Shown here piece by piece: positions 25,089 through 33,998 of a stretch of DNA of 64,000 nt. The notes beneath the pieces were generated by a model. The model worked only from the letters and a program-made list of their open reading frames with translations. It searched no databases and was not told the origin of the DNA. The position numbers were made by a program, and so were the translations under genes. Every line of letters begins with the position of its first letter. The first letter of the stretch is position 1. The stretch is from contig NZ_CP049199.1 in the NCBI RefSeq assembly GCF_011045195.1, positions 4,075,501 through 4,139,500 of the forward strand. Reading direction: 5' to 3'. The stretch comes from Caulobacter soli. GTDB taxonomy: Bacteria > Pseudomonadota > Alphaproteobacteria > Caulobacterales > Caulobacteraceae.

Positions 25089-25353
25089 CGGCGAGGACGC
25101 ACTTGGGTCTCGCCGCGCATTTCCCATCGAACGGCTCTCAACGTCGACACCTTAATCATCCACACAAAAAATGGCAGTAATTTTCGGATTCCGGTGGTCA
25201 CCCGTTATATTTCATGAATTATCATGACCAGAATAACCCATCACTAGAACACTTCACCAATAACCAACACCAATTTGTTGCAACTATAGGCGAATTTTCT
25301 CCAAAATCAGCGACTTAAATACTGTAAATTATTGCTTCACAACCATCCAACGC
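25049..25353. repeat. Element end, copy A (AT-rich tail next to an HNHP-coding target)
   Basis: It covers the 3' end of the AlpA-like gene and an AT-rich tail finishing ...AATTATTG near 25334, then CACAACCATCC (His-Asn-His-Pro if translated). It aligns with 29869-30150. The first ~50 bp match strongly (GGCGAGG after the stop codon in both). Weaker blocks follow: CATGAATTATCATGA versus CATGAATGATCATGA, TAACCAACACCAAT versus TTACCAACCCCAAT, and ACTTAAA...AATTATTG in both. Both copies are in the same direction. Confidence 0.65.
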
Positions 25354-25635
25354 TCATTCACGGGCATCCACTCACACCCACTTATAGGCGTGGCCATCGC
25401 TGATCAGGCATGCGGGTTACCTACCCCGGCGGCCTCAAAACCGAGCATAGCCACAGCCAAATGCCGGGCAATTCAGAGAGATAGCCGCCGGATACGTGGA
25501 CTAGGTCCAAGACAGTCGCCTTTGACCAAGATGCGTCATGAGCTGCCGTTGGCTTACCTCCAGAAAGACGACGCTCCGGCTCAAAAAGACTCTCGCGATC
25601 GAGCCGTTCGAAACTAAGATCCGTCGAAGGAGCCG
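25354..25635. other. No recognisable gene
   Basis: About 280 bp between element end A and sapC. Short open frames exist (one reading LAYLQKDDAPAQKDSRDRAV near 25550) but none has a ribosome site or a family I recognise. It probably consists of decayed island sequence. Confidence 0.3.
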
Positions 25636-26400
25636 TCAGACTTCAACCGAGACTTTTGACGGCGCGATGACGGCCGCCGGGGTCTGTTCTCGGGCCAGAA
25701 GATCGACGAACCGCTCAAGCGAGGCCAGATGGAAGTGCACCAGGGCCAACCAGCCCTTGCGGTGCCAGTCCAGCACCACCGCGTCCGGCAAGGCCGCGAA
25801 CCGGGCCTGGTCGACCACCTGGAAGCCGCCCAGGCTCAGGGGCTGGCCGCCCGCCGGCCGGGCGTCGGCCTGCTGGGCGATCAGCAGGTCGTGCTCGACC
25901 AGGGCCGCGCCGAAGGCCCGAGCCTGCAAGTGCTGAGCATGGAACTCGCGGCAAAAGGCCATGGCCCCCTCGGTCAGCGCCGAGGGCTTGCCGTCCTCGA
26001 ACAGGGCGGCCCCGCCCTCCCCGCTCACGACGACCCGCTCGGACGCCATGTCGATCCCCAGAACCAGGTTGTCGCCGCCGGCCTCGATGAACACGAACGG
26101 ATAACGGCGCACATAGGCGGGCGCACAGACCCCCTCGGCCCAGCGTCCGTCGGCGACGAAGCGGTTGCCGGCCCCCAGGCCCAGGATGGCCATGGGGAAC
26201 GGCGTCTCGCCTTGCGAGAACACCACCGGATAGCCGCGAGCCGCCGAGGCGAACTCGACCAAGGTCAGCGGCGCGGCGTTGGTCTGGGCGGCGAAACCAT
26301 AATCGCCGTCCTTCAGGCGCAAGGCCCCGTGGGTCAGGGCGTTCAGCGGCTGGGGGTCCTGGTAGAACAGCGGCAAGGGCCGCTGGGTAAGATCAGTCAC
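25636..26400 (-). CDS. sapC: SapC family protein
   Basis: 254 residues starting MTDLTQRPLPLFYQDPQPLN with the SapC-family features (LVEFASAARGYPVVFSQGE; FPMAILGLGAGNRFV; YVRRYPFVFIEAGGDNLVLGID; a C-terminal VLDWHRKGWLALVHFHLASL). SapC proteins were named from an S-layer-associated locus in Campylobacter and are frequent in Caulobacterales, often beside TonB-dependent receptors; the biochemical role is unknown. No signal peptide is visible. Here the neighbours are broken genes, so its usual partners are missing. It begins 36 bp after the stop of the haemagglutinin fragment. Confidence 0.8.
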   Translation of the reverse strand: MTDLTQRPLPLFYQDPQPLNALTHGALRLKDGDYGFAAQTNAAPLTLVEFASAARGYPVVFSQGETPFPMAILGLGAGNRFVADGRWAEGVCAPAYVRRYPFVFIEAGGDNLVLGIDMASERVVVSGEGGAALFEDGKPSALTEGAMAFCREFHAQHLQARAFGAALVEHDLLIAQQADARPAGGQPLSLGGFQVVDQARFAALPDAVVLDWHRKGWLALVHFHLASLERFVDLLAREQTPAAVIAPSKVSVEV

Positions 26401-26435
26401 GAAAAGTCTCCGTTACTTCAGTCTCAGCCCGCCGC

Positions 26436-28823
26436 TCAGCGCGCCGGGCAGTTGCGAGCGCTTGTCGGGCAATCGCTGGGTTCGGGACCAAAGCCATCAA
26501 TGGTCACCGTGATCACCGACGGCCGTTCGTTGCGGCGGTTCTGCTGCATGGTCTGGACGACCTCCTGTACGGCGCTGGCCGCCGCGCTAGAGGAGTCGAG
26601 GTTGGCGCCGACATCGACCGCATTGGTCGGCACGCCGATCGTCGAGCCCTCCACCTGGATGTTGTCGGCGTTGGCCACGAACTGGGCCGCCACGATCAGA
26701 TTGCCAGCCACGCGGATGCCAGCATCGCCGGCGTCCACCGTGCCGCGCGGCGCCACCAAGGTGACGGTCGGCTTCGGATCGCCCGGCTGACCGGCAAAGG
26801 CGGCGATGCCCGCGCCGGTGACCGTGCTGGAGGCGTCAACCCGGCAGTAGAAGTCCGTTGAGCACAGGAAGTGCACTGGCTTGATCTCGCTTGAGGTCTT
26901 GCTGCCCTTGCCGGCGCTGATGTCGCCGTTCGACGACCAGATCGTCATGTCCCCCCCACGCTCGGTGAAGACACGGCTCTGCGCCAGCAACAGCGAGCGA
27001 TCAGAGAAGATGTTCACCGCCCCGGTTTCCCAGGCCAGGATGCCGAGCGCCTCCGGCCCGATGCCCGTCTTGCCGGGCAAGTCCGGCACGTAGGGCGGCG
27101 AGGAGGTCGAGCCAACAAGCAACTGGCCGCCCGGGCCCATGATGTTGATGTCGCCGCCCATCTGGGTCTGGATAGTCGAGCCACGGATGTCGAGATTGCC
27201 GGTCGGGATCAGGGTCGCCGCGCCGTTGACGCCGCCTTCAAGGTTGTTCTTCGTATAGCCCAAGGCCGACGGGAACAGAGTCTCGATGGCCTGATAGCCG
27301 CGGGCGTACTTATTGAAGAACGGGCTGTCCGGATCGTTGTAGTCGGCTCCCGTGACGGCGAGGATCTTGAAGAAGGTCTGCTCGACCAGCGTCTCGCGCT
27401 GCGCCTCCGGCATGGCCTGGAACGCGGCCCAAGCCTGATCGGCGGTGAGCGACGGGAGGGCGCCCTCCCCGCCCGCGCGCTTGTCGGTTTCGGCCTGGTA
27501 TTTCGCCACCGCCGCGACCAGGTCGGCGCTGAACGACGGCAGGTCCCTATCCCTCGCCGCCGGATCGAGATAGGCGGCGGCGAAGGCGTTCCAGGCCACG
27601 CCCGACCCCGTGCCGAACAGCACCGAGATGTCGGCGCTCTGGCGCGGCAGATAGGCGTTGTAGAGGTTGCCTATCGTCTGGATGCCCGTGACCGGCATGT
27701 CGCGGCTCAACGGCCCCAGGTCGCGGCCAGCCTGGATGTCGAGCCGGCCCGGCCCGGCCAGCTGGATCAGGCCCGGCGTGACGAGGATACCGCCGCTCTG
27801 GTTCAGGATCAGCGGCAGGTCGATGATGTCGCGCCCGGCGATAATGCTGGTCACGTCGCCGTCGTTCAGGTTCTGGCCCAGGAACAGCAGATTGACGATG
27901 TCGCGGCCGGCGCGGATCTGCGCCGGTTTGGGCAACTGGAGAAGCATGTTCTGAAGATTGCGATTCAGGGCGGACTGGCTTGCGTTGGGACCGTCGATGA
28001 TGTCCCCGGTCAGGCTGTAGATCCGTACCGGATCGGGATCGTCGGCATGAAGCAGGCCATCGATATCCGCGAGCGATGAAGCCGGTAACGCAGTGGGCGG
28101 AGGGATGACGTCACTGAAAGACGACAGGGGATTGAGGATCGACGGATATTTCGATGGCTTGTTTTCCGACAGGCCGAAGGCTCGGACCGTACCGGTGTTC
28201 GTCAATCGGATATCGCCGTCGGCAAGCAGGCTGAGCTGCCCGGTCGCCGAGGGATAGAGCAGGCCGCCGGAGAAGACACTGATGCCGCCGTTTAGCGCGT
28301 TCATCTCCAATGTGGCCGGCAGGAGAACGTTCAGGTTGTAGCCGCTGCCGGTATAGGCCCCGAAAAAAGCGCCCGGTGCGTTCAACGTATCGAAGCCGAT
28401 ATCGCCGGTCACGCTGGTGAGCCGCAGGGACGAAGCGGTGGTGTAGGGCGTCAGCGAGGTCGAGAACAGGAGGCCCCTGACGTCGCCAGGGTTTTGCACG
28501 CGACCAATATCGAGGTCGCCGCGCGCCGTCACCTGGACCTGCGCGTCCTGGACGCCCAGGATCGTCGACACTGGACCCGTGACTCCCAATGTGGTCACCG
28601 GTTTGTAGGTGAAGGATGGGCCGACGCCGCCGCCGGCGTCGATGCGGCCGGTCCCCTTGGCGACGAAATAGCTGCCGCCCAGGATGTCGCCGCCCGCCTC
28701 GACCAGCAGATCGCCGCCGCCAACCGTGTTGACGGTCCGGTTCAGACGGTCGCCCGAGCCGGTCAGATACCAGGTGGTCGGCAGCGAAACCGACAGCTCG
28801 CGAATGTCGCCGCCCGCCAGCAC
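26436..28823 (-). pseudogene. C-terminal fragment of a filamentous-haemagglutinin-type adhesin (DUF3739 region)
   Basis: An open frame of 795 residues that is clearly the C-terminal part of a much larger two-partner-secretion exoprotein: repeated AGGDI, ARGDLDIG, LADGDIRLT, IRAGRDI and GAGIAAFAG beta-helix motifs and a C-terminal VVQTMQQNRRNERPSVITVT. It lacks the signal peptide, the TPS domain and the N-terminal helix repeats. The reading begins at GTG 28823 inside a beta-helix motif (LAGGDIRELSVSLP), exactly where the STN gene breaks off, so a deletion has fused two genes. If translated it has no export signal, hence I call it a remnant. Confidence 0.8.
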
Positions 28824-29437
28824 CGCTCATTGATCCAGAGATCGAACTGCACCTGGTAGATCCGGTCGGACGTCGCCGAATTCCTGGCCAGGGCCTCTTT
28901 CAGCGCCTGGCGAACCGCGTGGCCGTACCGGCTGAAATCCGGCCGATCCTCGCTGCCCGGCGCGACCTCCACATAGAGGGTGTCCAGCGCCAGGGCGCCC
29001 GATCTCTCGGACGACGGGCGCTCGGCAAACGCCTCTGGAGCGTCCGCGCTTCGCTCGATCGGCACGAGGGTGATGTCCAGCGGGCCCGTATAGCGCACCG
29101 TCAGATCCGACCCTTCCAGCAGCATGCGCAGCGCCGTCTCCGGTTTGAACACGCCCACGACCCTTTGCGAGCGACGCCCCTCGGCCAGGCGACTGTCGTA
29201 GATCAACTGTGCGCCGGTTACGACGCTGTAGGCTTCCAACGCCGGCCGCAGCGGCTGGCTTGGAATGTTGAACAGCCGCGCGACGTTGGATGAAACGGGT
29301 CGGTCGGAATCGACCGCCTTGGCCCCCGCGTCGAACGCCAGCAGCACGGCGACGACGGCGGACGCCGCCGCGCCAATGAATCGCGACCGCCTCCACGACC
29401 GTTCTCGACCGTTATGCCCGCCGCGAGTCAAAACCAC
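28763..29437 (-). pseudogene. STN-domain (secretin/TonB short N-terminus) protein, 3' end deleted
   Basis: The frame starts GTG 29437 and has a membrane/signal segment (FIGAAASAVVAVLLAFDAGAKA), then an STN domain (FNIPSQPLRPALEAYSVVTG, LIYDSRLAEGRRS, GVFKPETALRMLLEGSDLTV). A TonB-C-like start (YGHAVRQALKEALARNSATS ... VQFDLWINER) is cut at about 28823. The following 20 codons are an out-of-frame reading of the haemagglutinin fragment. STN proteins of this type usually accompany filamentous-haemagglutinin/FhaC systems, so the deletion probably removed the rest of this gene, an fhaC-like transporter and the adhesin's N-terminus. Confidence 0.75.
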
Positions 29438-29548
29438 ACGGTCCCCACGCCTGCCGACACGCCTTAAGCTCCGAACGATCCGGCGACACGCGCGCGCCGC
29501 CTATGCCACGAAGCCACGAGCAACGCACCGACTGAATAGATGAACCGT

Positions 29549-29868
29549 GCCGCTCCATCCACGACAAGGCCCACGACGCCCTCTCCGACGTTGACGTCAC
29601 CCTGTCGCTTTGCCGGCTCATCAGGGATCGATCGACCGATGTTTGGCAACGCTTCGTCCGCTTCTCGAAAAAGGCCAGCGTCGACCAGTTCATCAAGGCC
29701 GAGGACGGTTTTGTCCTGACCGAGTTTTTCGGCAACGAAGCTTACCATCGTCCCGTCGCGCTGCTCGGTCCCGAGCCCCGCAACATCAAGAACGGGCGGT
29801 TCTGCATCGGCCTGTCGATCGACCCGGAACAATGGGCCGCGATGAGCGACGACGATATTCGCGCCGAA
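29549..29868 (+). pseudogene. sbcB: Exonuclease I (SbcB) fragment
   Basis: A plus-strand frame without a start codon reads HDKAHDALSDVDVTLSLCRL, IRDRSTDVWQRFVRFSKKAS, then VLTEFFGNEAYHRPVALLGP, KNGRFCIGLSIDPEQW and AAMSDDDI. AHDALSDVxxTxxLxRLIR is the conserved end of the ExoI exonuclease domain, and the continuation fits the start of the ExoI SH3-like/C-terminal part. The 5' half is missing. At 29868 the frame runs into the AlpA-like 3' end and tail B, so this is a captured or truncated piece, not a working gene. Confidence 0.7.
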
Positions 29869-30150
29869 GGTCGTGGGTCGCCGACGCCTAACCTCCCCCA
29901 ATATCTAGCAGGCGAGGGCCCATGCCGCGTCGAACGATCGCCAGTCATCGACGCGGCCGCCTCCACACATAAAGGGTATTGAATTTCGAATTTAAGTGGA
30001 CGATCGTTGAACACCATGAATGATCATGATCACCGCACGCAGCTCTGAAATACCGCATCAGTTACCAACCCCAATAAAGAGCGCCATCCGGGAAACTTAT
30101 ACATAAATCAATAACTTAAACTCTTATAATTATTGATCCATAATCACCCG
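29869..30150. repeat. Element end, copy B (AlpA-like gene 3' end plus AT-rich tail, abutting radC)
   Basis: It starts with VVGRRRLTSPNI-stop in the AlpA-like frame (29870-29908), matching the end of the gene at 24855-25088, and continues with an AT-rich tail that ends AATTATTG near 30135. It is followed at once by CATAATCACCC, the HNHP codons of radC. Relative to copy A the tail has diverged but keeps several ordered blocks. The pairing of identical element ends with the same HNHP-coding target in two places suggests site-specific insertion. Confidence 0.65.
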
Positions 30151-30297
30151 TCCGGCGACCCGACGCCGTCGCGGCCCGACATCGAGATGACCAAGCAGAT
30201 CGTCGAGGCCGGCAAGGCGCTGAAGATCAATGTCCACGACCACCTGGTGGTCGGCCGCGACGGCGTGGCCAGCTTCAAAGCCCTGAACCTGTTCTGA
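30139..30297 (+). pseudogene. radC: radC 3' remnant
   Basis: In frame from CAT 30139 to TGA 30295-30297 this encodes [52 protein letters not shown]. That is the C-terminal end of RadC/MPN(JAB)-domain proteins, beginning exactly at the metal-binding HxHPSGD motif. The 5' part of radC is absent upstream; the AT-rich element end stands in its place. It has no start codon or ribosome site, so it is the cut half of the target gene. Confidence 0.85.
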
Positions 30298-30369
30298 AGC
30301 GGCCTCTTCCCGATTTCGCCTCGCCGCCTATAGTCGAACCACAGCCGGGGGGCTTTTTGGAGGATTGCG

Positions 30370-30984
30370 ATGCATCGGCGTCTTCTCCTGGCCTCGGCCC
30401 TGGGTCTTCTGATCCCCGGCGTCGGCCTGGCTCAATCGGGCGGACAACATGACAGGCCCGGCGGAGGGCAAGGCGGCGGCGGCCGTCCTCCAGGACAAGG
30501 TGGCGGACCGGGCGGAGGATCGGGCGGCGGCCGCCCGCCTTCGGGATCGGGTCCGCCTCCCAGGCCGAATCCCGGCGGAGGCCCGGGGCACGGCCCCGGT
30601 CCAGGCCCCGGCGGACCGCCGCCCAGGCCCACGCCCAGGCCCCCGCCACGTCCGCCCTCGGGCGGTCACCGCCCGCCGCCCGGCCCGCGCCCGCCGCCGC
30701 CCATGGGCCCGCACCGCCCCGGCGCCGGCCGTCCGCCCGGCTTCCGCCCGATCCATGGACCCAGCTGGCGCTATCCGCCGGGCTATCGCTATCGGCGCTG
30801 GACCATCGGGGTGGTGCTGCCGTCGCTGTTCCTGGCGCCGAGCTACTACTACGAGGACTATTGGCGCATGGGGCTGGAGGGGCCGCCCTGGGGCTATCGC
30901 TGGGTGCGCTACGGACCCGACCTGCTGCTGGTCGAGACCCGCACCGGACGGATCGAGGACGTGATCTACGGGGCGTTCTACTAG
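30370..30984 (+). CDS. RcnB-family protein with a Pro/Gly-rich linker
   Basis: 204 residues. A signal peptide (MHRRLLLASALGLLIPGVGLAQ) is followed by a ~105-residue Pro/Gly-rich, His- and Arg-sprinkled low-complexity region and a C-terminal RcnB domain (YRRWTIGVVLPSLFLAPSYY ... WGYRWVRYGPDLLLVETRTG). RcnB in E. coli is a periplasmic Ni/Co-homeostasis protein; family members in Caulobacterales are many and of unknown role. The gene starts 72 bp behind the radC remnant, with GGAGGATTGCG before the ATG. Confidence 0.8.
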   Translation: MHRRLLLASALGLLIPGVGLAQSGGQHDRPGGGQGGGGRPPGQGGGPGGGSGGGRPPSGSGPPPRPNPGGGPGHGPGPGPGGPPPRPTPRPPPRPPSGGHRPPPGPRPPPPMGPHRPGAGRPPGFRPIHGPSWRYPPGYRYRRWTIGVVLPSLFLAPSYYYEDYWRMGLEGPPWGYRWVRYGPDLLLVETRTGRIEDVIYGAFY

Positions 30985-30999
30985 CGTCGCCGCGGCGAA

Positions 31000-31123
31000 C
31001 ACTTGCCCCCTACGGACCGCTTCGCGGTCGTCTTCCCCCACAGGGGGAAGAGGCGCGTTGTGCGGCGTCCTCCGCCCCCTATGGGGGCGGACAGACCGCG
31101 AAGCGGTCAGGTGGGGGCAAGTG
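31000..31123. repeat. Palindromic intergenic repeat, family 1, copy 1
   Basis: A 124-bp element with inverted ends CACTTGCCCCC / GGGGGCAAGTG and internal hairpins (GACCGCTTCGCGGTC, CTTCCCCC...GGGGGAAG, CCGCCCC...GGGGCGG). The same element, with small changes, occurs at 35634-35755 (inverted), 40654-40762 and 63526-63646. It lies between rcnB-like and the dipeptidase gene. Confidence 0.9.
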
Positions 31124-31194
31124 CGTCGTCGCGCCTTGACCCCGCTCCGCCGATCCCCGAGCGTGGCCGTCGCACCCTTCGCGTCGGAGCCCAG

Positions 31195-32418
31195 ATGTCC
31201 CGCCTGCTGACCATCCTCCTCGGCTCCGCCGCCCTGCTCGCCACCAGCGCCCACGCGGCCGACACGCCAGTCTCCAAACAAGACAGGGCCCTGCACGAAA
31301 GCGTGCTGACCCTCGACACCCACCTCGACACGCCCGAACACTTCGCCCGCAAGGGCTGGAGCATGGTCGACCGTCACGACGTCAAGGTGGACGGCACCCA
31401 GGTCGACCTGCCGCGGATGAACGCCGGCGGCCTGGATGGCGGGTTCTTCGCCATCTACACGGCCCAAGGCGCCCTGACCGCCGAGGGCTATCGCTTCGCC
31501 CGCGACTTCGCCCTGGAACGCGCCACCGAGATCCGCGAGATGGTCGCGGCGCACCCCGACAAGTTCGAGCTGGCCTACACCGCCGACGACGCCGCGAGGA
31601 TCAACAAGGCCGGCAAGAAGTTCGTCTTCCAGAGCATCGAGAACAGCTGGCCGATGGGTGAGGACCTCACCCTGATGCAGACCTTCTACGCCACCGGCGT
31701 GCGCCTGGCCGGGCCGGTGCATTTCAGAAACAACCAGTTCGCCGACAGCTCGACCGACAAGCCGATCTGGCACGGCTTCTCGCCGCTGGGCCTGCGCTGG
31801 CTGGCCGAGGCCAACCGGCTGGGCATTGTGATCGACGTCAGCCACGCTTCCGATGACGTGGTCGACCAGGCCGTGGCCCTGTCGAAGGTCCCAATCATCG
31901 CCTCGCACTCCGGCGCCAAGGCGATCTACGACCACCCGCGCAATCTCGACGACGGCCGGCTGAAGAAGATCGCCGACGCCGGCGGGGTGATCTGCATCAA
32001 CTCGGTCTATCTGAAGGACACGCCCACCAGCCCCGAACGCAAGGCCGCGTTCCAGGCCTTGGGCAAGGTTCCCGACAGCGAGACGGCGAGTGAAGCCGAG
32101 ATCGTCGCCTTCCTGAAAAAGAAGGCCGAGATCGACGCCAAGTACCCGCCGGTCCGCGCCAGCTTCGAGGACTTCATGGCCAGCCTGCTGCACACCCTCA
32201 AGGTGGTCGGGCCCGAACACGTGGGCGTCGGCGCCGACTGGGACGGCGGCGGCGGGGTGATCGGCTTCGAGGACGTGGCCGACCTGCCCAAGGTCACCGC
32301 CCGCTTGAAGGCGGCCGGCTACACCGACGCCGACGTGGCGGCGATCTGGGGCGGCAACGTGCTGCGCGTGGTGCGTCAGGCCCAGGACTACGCGGCCAAG
32401 CAAACCGCCGCGAAGTAG
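31195..32418 (+). CDS. Membrane dipeptidase (renal dipeptidase family, peptidase M19)
   Basis: 407 residues with a Sec signal ([19 protein letters not shown]). Zinc-site landmarks of M19 peptidases are present: TLDTHLDTP near the N-terminus (HxD), the bridging Glu in [17 protein letters not shown], and [17 protein letters not shown]. The C-terminal [12 protein letters not shown] is the usual (G)SDFDG region. It hydrolyses dipeptides, including D-amino-acid-containing ones in some relatives, in the periplasm. The ATG at 31195 was chosen because upstream in-frame sequence is the repeat element. Confidence 0.9.
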   Translation: MSRLLTILLGSAALLATSAHAADTPVSKQDRALHESVLTLDTHLDTPEHFARKGWSMVDRHDVKVDGTQVDLPRMNAGGLDGGFFAIYTAQGALTAEGYRFARDFALERATEIREMVAAHPDKFELAYTADDAARINKAGKKFVFQSIENSWPMGEDLTLMQTFYATGVRLAGPVHFRNNQFADSSTDKPIWHGFSPLGLRWLAEANRLGIVIDVSHASDDVVDQAVALSKVPIIASHSGAKAIYDHPRNLDDGRLKKIADAGGVICINSVYLKDTPTSPERKAAFQALGKVPDSETASEAEIVAFLKKKAEIDAKYPPVRASFEDFMASLLHTLKVVGPEHVGVGADWDGGGGVIGFEDVADLPKVTARLKAAGYTDADVAAIWGGNVLRVVRQAQDYAAKQTAAK

Positions 32419-32483
32419 GACGCACTTTCGAATAACGTCGTTCTCGGATAGCCTCTCCCGGCGTCGCTGGGAGGGGTTTCCAC

Positions 32484-33152
32484 ATGATCCGTGTCGCGTC
32501 CTGGGCCAGCCCCATCCTGCTTGGCATGGCCACCCTGCTCTGGCTGGCCGCTCCGACGACTGCTTCGGCCGCCAGCTTCGACTGCGCCAAGGCGGGCACG
32601 CCGACCGAAAAGGCGATCTGCGGCGACCCGGCGGTCTCGAAGCTGGACGACCAGGTGGCCACCGCCTTCAAGTCCGCCCAGAGCCTGTGGCCGGCCGGAA
32701 ACTGGGCGAGCTATATCCGCACCGAACAACGGCAATGGCTGAAGGACCGCAACGCCATCTGCAAGGCCGACGTCGCCTGCCTGAAGCAGGACTACACGCG
32801 ACGCCTGAGCTTCCTGACCCATCCCGGCCTGAAATGGATGGGCCGCTACGTCGCCGGGCGCTGCCCCAGCGACGGGGTCTATCTGGACGTGGCCCAGAAC
32901 TATCCCGACGTCGGGATCGGGGTCGAGCTCTACCTCTGCCCCGATCCGAAGGGGAACATGTTGCTGCAGGCCGACGGGGTGGTCGACGCCTCGGGCAGGC
33001 TGAGCTTCGAGGACGCCGGCTGCCCGCGCACCCTGACCTTCACTCAGGACACGGCGACCCTGTCCGCGCCCAAGACCGAGCGCTGCGCCCTGGGGACCGA
33101 CGAGACCGTCTTCCGCCGCGATCCGGCCAAGTCGCCCTATCTGTCGGAGTAG
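32484..33152 (+). CDS. DUF1311 / LprI-like periplasmic protein, paralogue 1
   Basis: 222 residues. After a signal peptide (ILLGMATLLWLAAPTTASAA) comes the DUF1311 (LprI-type) module: SFDCAKAGTPTEKAICGDPA, VSKLDDQVATAF, WLKDRNAICKADVACLKQDY, with paired cysteines. The C-terminal ~110 residues (GRYVAGRCPSDGVYLDVAQN...) form an additional beta-rich domain. LprI of Mycobacterium was described as a lysozyme inhibitor; function here is unproven. A paralogue follows after 6 bp, so the two form an operon. Confidence 0.75.
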   Translation: MIRVASWASPILLGMATLLWLAAPTTASAASFDCAKAGTPTEKAICGDPAVSKLDDQVATAFKSAQSLWPAGNWASYIRTEQRQWLKDRNAICKADVACLKQDYTRRLSFLTHPGLKWMGRYVAGRCPSDGVYLDVAQNYPDVGIGVELYLCPDPKGNMLLQADGVVDASGRLSFEDAGCPRTLTFTQDTATLSAPKTERCALGTDETVFRRDPAKSPYLSE

Positions 33153-33158
33153 ACTCCC

Positions 33159-33854
33159 ATGACCCTTTTTGGGACCCGTCTTGTCGCCGTCCTCGCCGGC
33201 CTGTTGCTGATCGTGCTGGCATCGCCCGCGAGCGCCGCCAGCTTCGACTGCGCCAAGGCCCGCTCCAAGGTCGAGAAACTGATCTGCAAGGACCCGCAGC
33301 TGTCGCGCCAGGACGAGGACCTGGCCAAGGCCTATGCGGAAGCTCAGAAGCTCTGGGACGGTCAGATCGCCGCCTATGTGAAGCTGACCCAGCGCGGCTG
33401 GGTGGGCTCCCGGGCCTTGGAGACGCCTGGCATGAGCGGGGGCGGAATCCTTTGCGAAGACGACGAGACGGCCCTGCCCTGCCTGCGGACCATCCACGCC
33501 GACCGCATCGCGGTGCTGAGAAACCCGGGCTTTCGGCTGAGCGGGATCTATGCGCGCGGCCAGGATTTCCTGCGTATCAAGGCCACGCCGACCGGCCTGG
33601 ACTTCGCCTACCAGCTAGCCGACGCCAAGGCGAGCCAGGGCTTCACCGACGACACCGCCCCGGTGAAGGTCGCGGTCGGTCAGGATGTGGTGAGCTTTCC
33701 GCTGACCGGGACGGGGCCAGACGCCTGCCGGCTGGACGCGGCGTTCACGGCCGACACGGTCGTGCTGACCCAGAGAGGCCCCTGCGGCGGCGCGAAGCTG
33801 GGCGGCTGGTGGAAGCGCGACCAGACGCGGGATCCGGAAGCGGAACTCTTCTGA
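33159..33854 (+). CDS. DUF1311 / LprI-like periplasmic protein, paralogue 2
   Basis: 231 residues with signal peptide (LVAVLAGLLLIVLASPASAA) and the same SFDCAKARSKVEKLICKDPQ start as its neighbour. The helical part then diverges: the WLKDRN..C region is replaced by GWVGSRALETPGMSGGGILC, keeping cysteines. The C-terminal domain (FRLSGIYARGQDFLRIKATP...) parallels that of paralogue 1. It arose by tandem duplication. ATG at 33159 is 6 bp after the previous stop. Confidence 0.72.
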   Translation: MTLFGTRLVAVLAGLLLIVLASPASAASFDCAKARSKVEKLICKDPQLSRQDEDLAKAYAEAQKLWDGQIAAYVKLTQRGWVGSRALETPGMSGGGILCEDDETALPCLRTIHADRIAVLRNPGFRLSGIYARGQDFLRIKATPTGLDFAYQLADAKASQGFTDDTAPVKVAVGQDVVSFPLTGTGPDACRLDAAFTADTVVLTQRGPCGGAKLGGWWKRDQTRDPEAELF

Positions 33855-33858
33855 TCCC

Positions 33859-33982
33859 GCTCATCCCGGCGAATGCCGGGACCCAGATGGAATATCGGTG
33901 AGGCGGACGCCAGCAGCGCTGAGCTCCTCCAATCAGCCATCCAGCCTTAGGATTTGGGTCCCGGCATTCGCCGGGATGAGCG
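33859..33982. repeat. Inverted repeat pair, family 2, copy 1
   Basis: CGCTCATCCCGGCGAATGCC at the left and its reverse complement at the right flank a ~70-bp spacer; each arm is itself a short hairpin (CCCGGCGAATGCCGGG). It sits between the convergent ends of the DUF1311 gene and msrQ, where it may act as a bidirectional terminator. Related copies are at 48969-49093 and, shorter, 52234-52320. Confidence 0.85.
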
Positions 33983-33998
33983 GATCAAAAATGCAGAC

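Noticed and set aside
30432..30632. A Pro/Gly-rich minus-strand frame inside the RcnB-like gene
   Set aside because: It is the complement of the Pro/Gly low-complexity linker of the plus-strand gene, which has a signal peptide and an RcnB domain.
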